64,000 bases of DNA from Dipteris shenzhenensis (lineage: Eukaryota > Polypodiophyta > Polypodiopsida > Gleicheniales). Under the pieces are notes generated by a model. It was not told the origin of the DNA. It ran no database searches and saw only the letters and a list, made by a program, of their open reading frames with translations. The stretch lies in the NCBI GenBank assembly GCA_047967505.1, contig CM106538.1; one strand, written 5' to 3'. Below are positions 11,200 through 24,100 of this stretch, piece after piece. The first letter of the stretch is position 1. The number at the start of each line of letters is the position of its first letter. A program made the translations under genes and the position numbers.

Positions 11200-12129
11200 A
11201 TAACAACATTGTATTTCTTTATACAATCATTACTTATGGGAATTACTACTTTCTTGCCAACTATGTAAATTGGTGCGTAATTGTTGTGTGTAAATAATAT
11301 GCAAATATGTTCATAACTACATTCATAATGTATTTTGAAGGAGTGTCTCTCATGCCATTCTTTCCGGTGCCATTCTCTTTGGGGCTAGAAATTGAGAGTT
11401 TCTTTGGAATCATGATTTATTTCAGGGATTTCAATGGTGCATCAACAAGTTGTTATGTTTTCATCCTAAAGTGTACTTTTCTACTTTGCAATGAGTAATC
11501 AACATGACATGTAAAGTTATCCTTTTACAATAATGCTAGTCAGTCTAAACATTGAAAGTGCACAATAAATTATTGTTATTGCCACCTAAATTACATCAAA
11601 TTCTTGTCATTGCCCATTGATTTTCCATTAACTACATATCTTGCATTCATTCTCCTCAACTATATATCTTGATTTTCCATCAACTACATATCTTACTAAG
11701 TTAAAGAGCCTGTGTGTTTTCATTGCAATACTCATGGTTATTAATTACACTCTACATTTTTTAAACGGTGTTTTGGAGATTTTCAAATGAGAATGCTCAC
11801 AACAAAATCGAGTCTCAATATCAATGGAAATTCCAGAGACTCGCTATTATGAAGGTGTTTTTGAACATCATTATGGCTCACGAGATGAATCTAACTCAAA
11901 TGGGTTTCAAAGTTAAACACACTTTATTATTATTTTGTTGATGATAACATAGTTTAGACACTGATGTTCTATTTATTATTTGAGAATGTAGTTGATATTT
12001 CACACTTCATGAATGGCCATCTAGTCTATTTTCACATATTTCTCCTATTTTTTCATTGAGGGGAGCTAAATTTCTTCCAAAACTGCCATTTTGGGAATTG
12101 TGTTTTTCTCGAATTATCTAATACGGTCT
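11200..12129. other. AT-rich spacer after the SET segment
   Basis: No gene recognised. Two palindrome half-sites (GCCATTCTTT and GCCATTCTCT) occur at 11341-11381. The repeated phrase CAACTACATATCTT appears twice near 11630-11700. The right edge meets the truncated end of the reverse-strand copia element. Confidence 0.6.
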
Positions 12130-13341
12130 TCTTTCCTGATTAGCCATATACTGGCTAACAACTCCCACTGCAAATGCAATGTCTGGTCTAATCTATCATA
12201 GCATACATAAGACTCCCAACCGCTGATGCATAAGAAACCTTGGCCATCATGGCCCTCTCCTCATCTGATTTGGGACTATCTGTATGACTCAATTTCACAT
12301 ATGGAGGCAATGGAGTACTCACTACCTTCCCCCCCCCATATTGAAACGTTGCAATATTTTTGTAATATACTCCTTCTGTGAAAGCCAAAGGAGTTTCCTA
12401 CTCCGATCACGCGTGATGCGCATACCAAGTATATGACTTGCAAGTCCCAAATCCTTCATATCAAGGGCCTCATGCAACTTGGCCTTTAATGCATCTAGCT
12501 CAGAAGTATTCTTGCTAGCCAATAGCATATCATCCACATATAGTGCTAGGAGTATCAGGCTATTATCCTGAGCCCTTTTAGTGTAGAGGCAGTGATCAAT
12601 TTCACTCCTTCTAAAACCTTGGGATTGAATGAAAGCATCAAACTTCTGATACCATACTCTAGGCGCTTGCTTAAGACCATAGAGACTCTTCTTCAGCTTG
12701 CAAACTAAATGCTCTTTGCCCTTTTCTTCAAAAACTTTCGGCTACACCATGTAAATTTCCTCGTGCAAATTCCTATGCAAGAAAGCTGTCTAGACATCCA
12801 TCTGCATAAGCTCCATATCTTCTATTGCCATAAGTCCAAGTACACATCTAAGTGTGGTCATCTTCACAACTGGAGAGAATATCTCATCAAAGTCCACACC
12901 TTTCTCTTGCTTGAACCCTTTAGCAACCAAACGGGCCTTGTACTTAGGCACACCATCACCTGTGACCTTCATCTTGTAGACCCATTTACATGGCAATGCT
13001 TTCTTTCCATGTGGCAAAGAAACCAAGTCCCAAGTCTTATTCTTTATGAGTGAACTCATCTCTAATTGCATAGCATACTCCCACTTGCACTGATCCTCGC
13101 GCATCATAGCCTCTCTGTAGTAAGAAGGCTCCCCGCAATTAGTAAGCATCACATAGTCTACCCTTGGAACAAACCTATCAGGCAGTCTAGACACTCTAGA
13201 TGATCTTCTCAAGGGCATTTCAGCTTGTTGTCCCACCTGCATATCAGCCACATTTGGCTCATCATTTCCACCAATAGATGATCCATCATCTACCCTTGAT
13301 TGTATACCTGTGGGAGTACTTGGTGGTACCATTTCTTGCAC
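12130..13341 (-). pseudogene. Copia reverse transcriptase and start of RNase H (A1)
   Basis: Copia RT (RVT_2 type). Visible are NKTWDLVSLPHGKKALPCKW, YKARLVAKGFKQEKGVDF, FSPVVKMTTLRCVLGL and, on the left, MDDMLLASKN, which carries the YVDDM catalytic Asp pair (the first residues fall before an internal break). The sequence then reads through a G-homopolymer slip at 12329-12338 that shifts frame. The domain is collinear with the + copy at 62535-63650. RNase H stops at about 12130. Several frame breaks make it non-functional. Confidence 0.9.
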
Positions 13342-13362
13342 ATTTCGTGCATGGAAAGCTTG

Positions 13363-14150
13363 TTATCTATCAGTATATGCAGGTGGATTCACCTCCTGGA
13401 AAGTGATTCTCCTTCTCATGGGTGCCTTATGCATCTTCTTCTCATTAAAGGCTACATCATGGCTGCATATGATCTTCTTTGTTTCTGGATCCCAGAGACG
13501 ATAGCCCATCTCTCCACTTTCACCATAACCCAGAAAGATGCATTTCCTAGACTTAGGATCTAACTTCTTTTGAAGCTCTTTTGGCACATGTGCATATGCC
13601 TCACACCCAAATATACACAAATGAGAGTAAGAGGGCTTCTTGCCACTCCATGCCTCTTTAGGAATACCACCATCCAAACTCTTACTAGGTGATCTATTGA
13701 TCACATGCACTATAGTCTTCATTGCCTCAGCCCAAAAACCACCAGAAAGACTTGCATTGGAAAGCATGCATTGCAAGCTTTCTTGAATGGTACGGTTCAT
13801 CTTTTATGCAACTAGATTTTTCTCCGGAGTACGAGGGAATGTGAGCTCCCTCTTAATCCCATGTGTATCATAGAAATGCGAAAAGTCATGAGAGAGATAC
13901 TCTCCACCATTGTCAGTCTGTAGGCATTTAAGTGTTCTACCTGACTGATTCTCAACCAAGGCCAACCATTTCTGAAATACCTGGAACACATCACTCTTCT
14001 GAGCTATAGCATAAGCCCACACTTTCCTAGTTGCATCATCAATGAATGTCACATAGTATTCAGCCCCGCCTAATGACCGTGTAGGCATGGGACCACATAC
14101 GTCTAAATGCACCAAATCAAGCTTTTCAAACTCTTTCTTTCCCCTTTTTT
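13363..14150 (-). pseudogene. Copia integrase core (A1)
   Basis: DDE-type integrase (rve) that inserts cDNA. Visible landmarks are HLDVCGPMPTRSLGG (first catalytic Asp region), FIDDATRKVWAYA, LQTDNGGEYLSHDF (second Asp) and the RTPEKN segment near the catalytic Glu, followed by the copia hallmark AEAMKTIVHVINRSPSKSL and KKPSYSHLCIFGCEAYAHVP. A stop at about 13801 splits it into two ORFs. It corresponds to 61700-62330 of the + copy. Confidence 0.9.
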
Positions 14151-14159
14151 AATGGGCTG

Positions 14160-14620
14160 ATTTAGTCTGCTTCCCATAGAGACAGTACTCACAAAATTCA
14201 AAATCAAAGAAACTCAAATGTGGTACATAACCCAAATGGCATAAGAGTTTCATCCCATTTTGGCTCATATGGCCCAACCAGCAATGCCATAAAGAAGTGC
14301 TTGGCTGCTCGGTTATTGCAAGAACATGATAAAAAACCCCTCATACATGTAAGGGATACAAAGTCCCACACTTGGCACCCCTGGCCAAAAGCATAGAGCC
14401 CTTCTGAATTTTCCAACTCCTAGAACCAAAGGTGGTTTGAAAACCAGCATCATCTAGCTAACGCGTTGAAATGAGACTCTTGGTCAACTTAGGCACATCT
14501 CTCACATTTTTCAAAATAAATATAGACCCATTTACAAAAGAAAACTTTATGTCACCTACTCCCACCTTGTCACATGCATAGTCATTTCCAAGATGTGCAC
14601 AACCTATCTTTCCACTATCA
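14160..14620 (-). pseudogene. Copia GAG-pre-integrase and late protease region (A1)
   Basis: The reverse strand carries the zinc-binding GAG-pre-integrase stretch (HLGNDYACDKVGVGDIKFSFVN, then LKNVRDVPKLTKSLISTR), collinear with 61268-61680 of the + copy. It contains frame breaks. It ends on the right at the 9-bp target duplication of the inserted DNA transposon. Confidence 0.8.
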
Positions 14621-15752
14621 GGGGGTTTCCATTTTTTGAGCAAAAACCCCCGAGCGGCGAGCAGACAAAAGGTGGGAGGGTCCAAATATATAGGCTCAAG
14701 TCATATTTGGGGAGTTAAAAAATCCAAATTATTTCAAGGAATATGTAAGTAAATATGAAATATTGATAAATAGATATAAATATAAAGATACCTTTATATA
14801 ATATACATATATAATGTCTAAGTGGTGACTTATTTATGACTTTCAAAAATCCTTTCTTTTCCTTTCACCATTGGTTGGATCATGAAATTTTGAGCAAATA
14901 TCCTCTTTACAATTCCTCAAGATGACCTAAGAAAAATATATAATACCTTTTTAATAGACCCTCTAAGTGTATTTTGCCAAAGGAATATGGTTTGAAGAGC
15001 TTGCCCCAACCCTATTCCACCGGTGGAATACCCTTGGAGAGCCTATGTAGAAGGGGTCATAACTTTTGCTCCTTAGCTCAGATTGAGGAGTTGTAAAAGG
15101 GAAAAATGTTCAGAATCTCATGATCTATGCAATGGTAGGCTTAAAATTACACTTTTTATAGTTATAAAAGAGAAAAATTAAAAATTTCAAGATGTATATG
15201 AGAGTTATAACTTCTCCCTAATTCATATTATGGTAAGAAGGAGTTCAATAGAGACCACATTTCATTAAAAGTACTTAGGTTTGGAGAATTGGGAATATTT
15301 TGAAAATCCCTCCCTTGCCTTCCCATATTTGATAATGTATTAGAGATTAATTTATGATCAATTATAATGGCTTTAAGTATGAGGTTTCCAATATCTTTTT
15401 CCTACTCATCCAAGGAATATGGTATACATTGTTATATGAGAGCTTTAAATATGGGACTGCTAAAGATTAGGGAAACTCTTTTAAATTGATTGAATTACCA
15501 TAATCCTCAAAAGAGAGTATGGTAGGGAGGTATTTATAGGAGTTTCTAAAGTGTTCACTGTTTGTTCATATATAGATGATGTTCTCTAAAATGAGGGTTA
15601 TAATGAAAAATATGTAAGTATATGGTTCCATAAATGAGAAATTAAGAAAGAATTGTATATTCCTTTGAGAAATATACAAGCATGGTTGGCGTCAAAAATT
15701 ATCGCTCAAACTTTTCTACTCGTAGGTTTTTGCTCGGAAACTATGCACATCC
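14621..15752. mobile_element. Non-autonomous DNA transposon with 9-bp TSD (MULE-like)
   Basis: This 1,132-bp block interrupts the copia protease region. The intact arrangement is shown by the + copy, where the flanks join at 61240-61255. The block is bounded by CCACTATCA (14612-14620) and CCACTGTCA (15753-15761), an 8/9-matching target duplication. Its ends are imperfect inverted repeats: each starts GG and, 17 bases in, has GAGCAAAAACC, then CGAG. The interior is AT-rich with no ORF. A 9-bp TSD is typical of Mutator-like elements, but the TIRs are short and diverged, so the superfamily is inferred. Confidence 0.75.
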
Positions 15753-16756
15753 CCACTGTCATAAGTGGAGAACCATTCCCTATGGGGAGTAACATGGAAT
15801 GAAGCACCAGAATCCAAAATCCAATCCTGGGAATAAGCATCATCTTAAGTGGTAAGCAACTTTGCAAATAAACTAGACATGAAGAGAATGTCATTGTCAC
15901 TATCATATGTGACTGCATTGATCTCCTCGGTCTTTACTTTTCCTTTGTCCTCCCTTAGACTCTCTTCCTTCTGATTTGCACCCACCCCAATTTGCATTAT
16001 TTTTCTTATCCTGTTGCTCTCTTTTAAGCTTGTAGCAATCCTTTTTCATGTGGCCCTTCTTGCCACAATAGTGACACTCAATGTTCCATGCCCTGGACTT
16101 GCTATGGGACTTCCCTCTTTCTTGAAACTTCCCCTTGGATTGTGATCTCTACCCCTTTGCACATTTAAGGCTGCATCCTGCTTGTTGCCTTCCATTGACT
16201 TCCGTCTAATCTCCTCAGTCAACAAGCTACCAACCACATCATCAAAGTTCAATACTCCACCAAGTGCAGAGTTACTGATAGCAGTATGGAAAGTATCCCA
16301 TGAGGATGGTAATGAGCATAAGAGAAATATTGCCCTCATTTTCGCATCGAAATTCAGCTTTTGACCTTGAAGCTGACTGAAAATGATATTAAATTCATTC
16401 AAGTGCAAAGCTATGGATACTCCCTCCTTCATGTGCAGCTCAAACAATCTCTTCATGAGATAGACTTTGTTTGAGGCATATGTAGCACACAGTTTTTTCC
16501 AAAAAGCTTCCACAGTCTTTTCAATGACTACTTTGAAATAAGCTGTCTCCCCAAGATGAAGTCTAATGGTAGACTTTGCCAATGCATCGAACTCATTCCA
16601 TTCATCTATGGACATAGCTGCAATCCCTTGCAAGGGTTTTATCTGCTTCTTTTAAATAAGCACATCCCTTATCTATTCTTTCCACAAAGAAAAATTTGTC
16701 CCATCAAACTTTTTAATGCTGAAAAACTCCTTTTCAGACATGGAAGAGGATGCCAT
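15753..16756 (-). pseudogene. Copia gag with zinc knuckle and protease start (A1)
   Basis: Starting at the reverse-complement ATG near 16756 (MASSSMSEKEF), the gag reads through early stops into a clean 195-codon stretch (16633-16046). This contains WNEFDALAKSTIRLHL, FWKKLCATYASNKVYLMKRL and FNIIFSQLQGQKL, a UBN2/copia-gag signature. A CCHC knuckle (CxxCGKKGHMKKDC) follows at about 16080-16030. Protease begins near 15800. Gag would form the virus-like particle. This copy is dead through stops and the DNA-transposon insertion. Confidence 0.85.
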
Positions 16757-17835
16757 GATGCAAATAAAGAAAAATTCCAAATGCTAGTGCCTGCAAGAGA
16801 GAATCACACCAAATACCAGGTGCACCCAAATGTGTGTGCCACAATAGAGTGAAATATCACCAAAACTCAAAGCTCAAAGCATCAAAAGATACAGTTGACT
16901 CATGTGCATGTACTATGCATCCATATGAGCAAATTTGGCCCAAAAGAAAATGCCAACTGCAATGGCAATCCAAAATGCCAATAAGTGCCAAATGGCTCAA
17001 GCATAAACACCGTCCATGGGCATATGCATCAACAATATCTCATCCAAGAGAGCATAACACTATCAGTGCATCAACTGCAATGTGTCAAAGCTATCCCTCA
17101 GCATAAAATAGCATCCATGTGCAAAGCGTCCATAAAAAAATAGCATCCCACAAGGCAATCTGGGCCTATCAGTGCATCCAAATGGCCTATAAATCATCCA
17201 CTACAACCCAATGCATACCACAAATGAGCACACACGGCTCAAACTGCAACCAGAGTGATCTGCATAAGGTATGCTCAAGAAATCATGGTCCTACGACAAT
17301 GACTGCTACTAAAAATAGAATGTGAGATGCCTCAAAACATGGGCACCATTGCATAATTGGACTTAGCAAGACAATCTGCAAATATCTCTCTTCTACTGGA
17401 ACTCCAAAATCCCAACCGATGAGTGAGAAATGGGAGTCAACACTTATCCACTGCCATGTGGCATAAATCTAAGGTTTCAAAACCTTAGAATGAAAAATGC
17501 ATAACAGAGAGATGAAATCAAATACACAGAGATCTATAACTCTGAAAATACTCCACTGAATTATGCACGAACTAATAGGTAAGGGTCTTTAGGCATATGG
17601 AATGCAATGGGACATACGGTTTTGGAAACCGTGGTCCCAATCACTGGGTCCAAACATTAGAGTGTGAATGATGAGCAACATAGAAGTTTAAGGACCTCCT
17701 GAGTCCACCAAAACTGATAGATCTACAAATGGTTTCGCCAAACTTGAGTTCCAACACTCGGGCAGAAAAACGTTGAAATTGACATAGTGAGTCAGAAATC
17801 CAACGAAATGATCTTTTTATTTGCATTTGTCAAAG
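16757..17835 (-). other. 5' leader of copia copy A1
   Basis: Non-coding leader between primer site and gag. On the reverse strand it matches the leader of the + copy (59000-60217), and near 17650-17830 it matches 31130-31310 of the truncated third copy (shared GTTGGAACTCAAGTTTGG). Small ORFs here are not conserved in frame. Confidence 0.75.
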
Positions 17836-17935
17836 CCATGTATCAACATCAGCATCCAAGATAGAAAGGCAAATTTGTATCTACAATTTTGATAATATGA
17901 AAGCAAGTGGACTCCTTCTTTATACAATCTCTACT

Positions 17936-18416
17936 GTTGTTGTGGTATATGCCTCTGTCAAGCATTGATTCTACCATCCAAAACATGAGAGAGAGAGATA
18001 CTTTCATTATTTCCAGCGGCCTATTCAGAGTAGAGTGAGAAGATCATCATGTTGAGATATGGTGCCATGAGCACATATTAGAGGCTAAGGTATGGTATAG
18101 GAATGTATTAAAGTAGCCACCCTATACATGATGTGGAGATGTGGATCGAGGATATCCATAAGGAGAGATGTAGAGCAGAGGATCCCACAAGTGTTGACTA
18201 TTCTAAGGGCACTCTCTATATAAGAGGCCTATCATGTATTGTTGAATAGAAGAAATGCACATTCACTCAATATTCTGTTTATGAGTCCAAGCTAATCTAT
18301 CTTGGAACCTAATAGACTTGAGGTACATGTCATGAGCACTCTCTTCATCATGTCTCCACATAATTTCCATCCACCTTAGAGCACTCCATCGATCTTGAGG
18401 CATGCATGTTTTGACA
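17936..18416 (+). mobile_element. LTR (5') of a decayed retrotransposon, with primer site
   Basis: About 480 bp starting TGTTGTGGTATATGCC (start uncertain by a few bases because TGTTG is repeated) and ending CATGTTTTGACA. It is followed directly by TGGTAACAGAGC (18417-18428), a tRNA-Met-type primer binding site. Only this LTR is recognisable; no second copy was found in the window. Confidence 0.65.
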
Positions 18417-18428
18417 TGGTAACAGAGC

Positions 18429-18693
18429 ATGGTTCTGCTTTCTGCTGAGGTGCCATCCTTGTGAGAGAGGTTGGGAGATCAAGAGAGATTCAGTGTTCAC
18501 CCTTCATTCCATTGATGAAAGATTTCTGTTCATTTCTTTGAGAGAAACTTCCATCCATAGGATTTTCGTTCATCTCTTTGGGGAGTTCGTGAGAGATCTA
18601 TAGAGAGAGAAAGAGACATCCATTCATTTTGTGAGAGCTTCATGTGATTGTGAAAGAGAGTTCCTTTAGTGTGTGAAAGATAGGGAGACAGAT

Positions 18694-18743
<50 letters not shown>

Positions 18744-20690
18744 CAAGTTCTAGCAACACATCTCATATCTATTGCCCCAAGCAACCTACAAGTAAGAAGC
18801 CGATTCAAAAGCATATGCAACTGTAAGCAGACCCAAAGCTTCAACACATCCTTCAAAGCTCACCTCTCTCCAGGAGCACTCAACAAGTAAAGCTCCGAGA
18901 GCAGAGCTGGTTCCAATGCAAACAACCTCAAAGAACCAAAAAACGCAGTGTGAGTGATGGTTTTGAGGAAGCAAAGAATCAAGTAGCAAATATCATAGGA
19001 AAAGAAGAAAACCCGAACAAAGAATCCAAAAAAGAGCCAGCAAAAGAATTCAGATGAAAGATCCGAAGAGTAGATAAAGGATTTAGATGAAGAATCTGAA
19101 TTTGAAGACGAAAGAGGACCAAGAACAAAGATTTATGGAAGGTAAAGGAAATATGGACATAGAGTCCAAGCAAGACAAAGATAACCTAGCTTTTCACACT
19201 CTGCCCACCAACAATCCAAGAGACAGAAGCACATATCCTTATTCCCAACTCCATCATCACCTAGTCGGTGATACCTCTAATAGCGTACCCACAAGTGGCC
19301 AGTTTGAAACACAAGTTTTTTGAATTCCCAGGCAAAGATAAGGAAGATCCGGATAGCCACATGGCCCAATTCGAAGCACAATGGCAAGCCAGTAGCTTGG
19401 ATACCCTGTTTGGAGATCTAGAAGGGCTACATCAATCTGAGAGAAAGCTTGCAATGTCCAAATGAAGATTAGAGAGTTGAAATAGAATAAATTATCTATC
19501 AAAGACCATGCTCAGCACTTTCTAAATTTAAATATGAGGTTGGCTCAAGCAGAAATACCAACCCCGAAGATGATGGTAAATATTTTTGCAAAGGAATGCA
19601 ACCAAAAATCATAGTGCAGTGGGAGGCATATCCCTTCCAACATGAGCAAATGGGCTCAATTCCATAATAGAATCAACCAAGTGGGCAGAAAGGCACATTG
19701 GAACCACAAAAAGAAAGAAGAGGAAGGTAGAGACAGATTCCAAAGATGATTCTAATACCAATTTAGATGACACGATAACTGAATCCGATGTAGATTCTGA
19801 TTAAGTGAAGAAGAGCGCAACAGTGATTCAGACAACGATGACAAAAAAAAGAAATGGAAGAAGAAGAAGAAGGCAGCAAAAAAAGCCAAGAAAAATACAA
19901 ATGATACAAAGAAAGAGAAATGGAAGTCAATGAAGGATTCAACGTCAGGTGAGGTTGAGAAGATGGCTGAGCAAAAACTGCAAAGTTTGGGTATGATGAT
20001 GAGTTGCCCACAATTCCTGAGTGCAAAATTTATACAAAGAACCATCCCAACTGAGGTACGCTGGTACAACTCAAACGTGCACATAAATTAGGGGCAAGCA
20101 CCATCACAAACTCCAATAACCAGGGTGAATTTGGTTGTTATTGGCACAAATGCAGCAAAGACTACTCAACAAGAGCAACAATATCAATAGTAAGGAAATT
20201 GGGGACAACAAAGAAACTGGAACCAACAAAGAAATTGGAGTCAGTAAAGAAATTCAAACCAAAATAGAAACGAATGGGGTCTAAATGATAAGGAGTACAA
20301 GGGAATAGATGGACATTGGTTTGGACCAAATTAGCCATTGCAGGTCAAACTGCAAATCACAAGATTTGGCAATAACCAAAACAGCCACCTCTGCAACCAC
20401 CACCATAGGCTAATGCAATGATTATAAAGCAATTGGCCAATCCAATGCAATGAAGGCTATCACACACCACGAGAAATCAATATCATGACCAACATGAACT
20501 ATGTGATTGTTCTAGATGCATGTTCATTGAGGACATCCTAGAGTGTTCAAAAAAAATTGATGTTCTGGTTGTCACTCAATCTAAGGTCCCATGGAAGAAG
20601 AAGTATTCCAAAAAAAATGAGCCAAAGGAAAAGCAGCTATGATGGAAAGATCAGGAAGCATCAAAAGAGATCCAAAAGATACATGCTAAA
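18429..20690 (+). pseudogene. Leader and gag remnant of an LTR retrotransposon (Gypsy-like)
   Basis: Downstream of the primer site is a leader with a (GA)n tract, then decayed coding sequence. The stretch FEFPGKDKEDPDSHMAQFEA (about 19318-19377) is typical of retrotransposon gag (F-x-G-x-x-EDPxxH). It is followed by acidic/Ser and Lys-rich tracts (19720-19930) and Gln/Asn-rich repeats (RNWNQQRNW, about 20213-20250). Many stops and frame changes are present. No protease, RT or integrase follows before the next element. Gypsy affiliation is inferred from the gag motif; the copia-like primer site leaves some doubt. Confidence 0.55.
18698..18737. repeat. (GA)n microsatellite
   Basis: Uninterrupted GA dinucleotide run of about 20 units in the leader of the LTR element. 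Confidence 0.95.
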
Positions 20691-21173
20691 GGGGTGACCA
20701 TGTATGTGGAGCCTGATCTTTTTTCAGAGGTCCTTTTTGCTATGCTTTGGACCCAGTCGTGTTTATACCCATTCCATGAAGCAGGATAGGGGGTGAAATT
20801 CTCCCCTTAGGACTATCATCAGGGGATTCCAAGGGGGGCCAGTGGCATGAATTAGGGCCCCGGGTTCAGGCGCAGTGGCACCAAAGCAAATAATACATGA
20901 AAATTGGTGCATGAGTTGTGTGGTCAAAATTGTAAGATAAGGGTGTGGCTCACATAGCAAGATAGCAACAGATGCCTGTATCTTGTATCTTCTCATCACT
21001 GGCTAGATAAGAAAATTTTAGTACTGCCTGTTTCTTCATGGATGTAGCCCACACTAGGTGAACCACATATATCGGTGTCTCTCTTTCTCTTCCATTCTGT
21101 GCACTTCCTGTATTGTGTATTTTATGCATTCCACTTCTCGCATTCTTGCTCCATTATCATGTTTCTCCTAACA
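20691..21173 (+). mobile_element. Probable 5' LTR of copia element B
   Basis: The sequence ends TTTCTCCTAACA at 21173 and is followed by TGGTATCAGATTG (21176-21188), a copia tRNA-Met primer site with 3' mismatches. The LTR start is not fixed; TGTGTGGTCAAAATTG at about 20917 is one candidate. Part of the stretch left of it may belong to the previous remnant. Confidence 0.5.
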
Positions 21174-21175
21174 AT

Positions 21176-24100
21176 TGGTATCAGATTGTTTGTTGAGCAA
21201 CCAAGAACTACTAGCATTGGAGATGCAGATTGAGAATCATGTATACCATAAGTACCTTTTATTACCAGTAGGCAGGGTAGAAAAGAAGCCTATAAGTATG
21301 TCAGCTAAAAAGTGGCAAGTTCTTGATAGAAAGGTGCTATAGGAATGATACAATTTTGTTTGGGAGTGTCAATGGCTTTCAATGTTCTTACACGGAAGAC
21401 AACAAAGGACTTGATGAGCATGCTGGATACATTGTATGAAAAACCATTTGGTTCTAACAAGGTATTTCTTATGAAGCATCTATTCAGTCTAAAGATGTCA
21501 AGAGGTGGGTCTATATTTGATCATTTGAATGAGTTTGTATGAATACAGGCCAACTAAGGTCTCTAGGACTAAACTTTGATGATGAGGTTTGAGCCCTCTT
21601 GACTTTGTGGTAATTGCCAGAAAGTTGGGATGGCTTGGTCATGGATGTGGCCCTAAGTCTATTTTTGGGTCAAACACTTTAACGTTTGATGATGTTGGTG
21701 GTGTTCTCCTTAGCAAGGAAATGTGATAAGCACATATGAAACATCAGGTAATGCTTTGACTCTTGAGAAAAGGGGCAGACAAAGGGAGAGAGGAAAGAGC
21801 CCATGACATCACGACAAGTCAAGAAGAGGCCAATCCAAATCCAAAGGGAACAAGAAAGGACACTTGGAGAAATATTGTTGGTTGTGAAAGAAAATGGAAG
21901 GAGATGGACAACAAGAAAATACGCAAGAAGCAAATGTAGTAGGTACTATGTTGCAAGATGCCTTAATTATTTCATTGGATACTATCACTGGTGCATGGGT
22001 ATTGGACTCAAGGATTTCATTTTATGCTACACCTGATAGGAAATATTTTCAAGACTATGTTCAAGGTGATTTTGGAGAAGTTCATTTAGGTTATAATGAA
22101 GCATTGAAGGTTGTTGGAAAGGGCAAGGTGTTGATAAAATTGCAAAATGGAAACAATGGTTGATAAAGGAGTCATGTTCCAAATTTAAAAAGAAAGTTAA
22201 TTTCAATAGGCCAATAGGATGATGAAGGCTGCACAACCACATTTACAAGAAATTTGTGGAAGGTCACTAAAGGGACAATGGTAATAGAAAAAGGATCCAA
22301 AGTAGGTACGTTGTATTTATTTACTAGTAATGCTTACTCTCTATTGATTTAGCTTCTACAGGAGCAGATACAGCTCTGTGGCATCATAGGATTGGACACA
22401 TGAGTGAGAAGGGGACTCTTCACTCAAGAAATCTATTGCCAAGTTTGAAGCAGGTTGATTTGGATTTTATGAGAAATGTGTTTATGGAAAACAAGAGAGA
22501 GTCAAATTTCTCAGAGTTGGGAAAGAAAAGAAGAGAGAAAAGTTAGAGCTTGTGCTTAAAGATGTATGGGGTCCTATTGATGTATCATCTCTTGGTGGTT
22601 CTCACTATTATGTTAATTTTATCGATGATACACCTAGAAAAACTTGAATTTTTTGCATTCAAATAAAATATGATGTCTTTGAAACTTTTAAGAAATGGAA
22701 AGCTTTGGCTAAGAATGAGGTAGGAAAAGATATTAAAGGCTCTCACATTTGATAAAGGAGGCAATATTGTAGCAAAGAGTTTGATAGTTACTATGCATAC
22801 AATGGAATTCATAGAGAGAATACAACTCCAAGATGCCACAAGAAAAACCTGTGTCAAAGAGGATGAACAAAACAATCATGGAGCGTTCAAGGAGCATGAG
22901 ACTACATGCAGGGACACCCTTGTAGCTTTGGGCTTAAGCAACCAATACAACTATTTACTTGATAAACAGATTGCCTTCAAGTTCCTTGGATGGTGGAATT
23001 CTAGAAGAGGCATGGACAGGTAAAAAGGTTAACTATTCTTTTTTGAAGGTTTTTGGCTATGAAGCATTTTTCCATGTTGATAAGGAATTGAGAAAAAAAC
23101 TTGAGGCAAAATCCAAGAATTGCATTTTTATTGATATGGAGGTAGTGAGTTTGGTTATCGCTTGTGGGATTATGAAAGTAACCAAAATCATTAGGAGCAG
23201 AGATGTTGTATTCATGAAATTGTTATGTATTAAGATCACTTGCAAAAAAAGACAAAAGAAAATGCAGACACAGAATACAAAACTCTTAATGAAATCATAG
23301 GAGATGAAATTCTAAAGGTTGAATATGGTAGTAAGCAGGAACTAGTGACAACCTCAAATTCCTCTAGGTTCGCTTAAAAGGTCTACAAGGGTGAGTAGGT
23401 AAGTAGACCACCTACACGATTTTCTCATTTTTTCAATTATGTTCTATTAAAACTGATTCTGGGTGAAATAGAAATATATGAAGAAGCAATGCGAGTAGAA
23501 TCCAAAAAGGAGTGGGAGCGAGGCATGAAAGATGAAATGGACTCTTTGCTACAAAACCAGACTTGGGATTTGGCTCACTTGCCTATGGGGAAAACAACAT
23601 TGTGGAATAAATGGGTTTATAGGATGAAGGATGAAGATGGAGGAAAAAAAAGGTATAAGGAAAGCCTTTTTATAAAGGGGTTTGCATAGAAGAAAGGTGT
23701 AGATCTTGATGAAATATTCTCTTTTGTTTCTCAATGACTTCAATCAAAACTATTTTGAGCCTTGTGATTGAAGAGGACTTGCTTTTTGAACAATTAGATG
23801 TGAAGACATCTTTTCTTCATGGAGATTTGGATGAAGAGAGTTATATGCAATAGCCATAGGGATATGAGGTCAAAAGAAAGGAGGAATTAGTATGCAGGTT
23901 GACAGAAAGTTTGTATGGTTTATAGCAAGCTCCAAGGCTGTGGTATTTGAAGTTTGATAGGTTTATGGCAAAACAAGGTTATAGTAGGTCATTGAGACCA
24001 CTATGTTTATTCTCAGAAACTAGACAATGGCATATAAGCAAGCTTATTATTGTATGTTGATGGAATGCTTATTACAGGCTCTAACATGCAAGATATAAAT

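Larger units (their letters stand above)
12130..17835 (-). mobile_element. Ty1/copia element, copy A1, truncated at both ends
   Basis: Read on the reverse strand this is leader (about 17835-16757), gag, protease region, integrase and reverse transcriptase, the copia gene order. It is highly similar throughout to the + strand copy at 58525-64000, including the start of gag (ATGGCATCCTCTTCC, reverse complement near 16756). Similarity stops at about 12130, before most of RNase H, and the 3' LTR is absent. On the other side the leader stops just before the LTR of a different element, so the 5' LTR and primer site are missing. A 1.1-kb DNA transposon interrupts it at 14621-15752. Confidence 0.9.

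Noticed and set aside
16834-17325. + strand ORFs of 60-90 codons
   Set aside because: They are antisense to the leader of the reverse-strand copia and are not conserved in copy A2.
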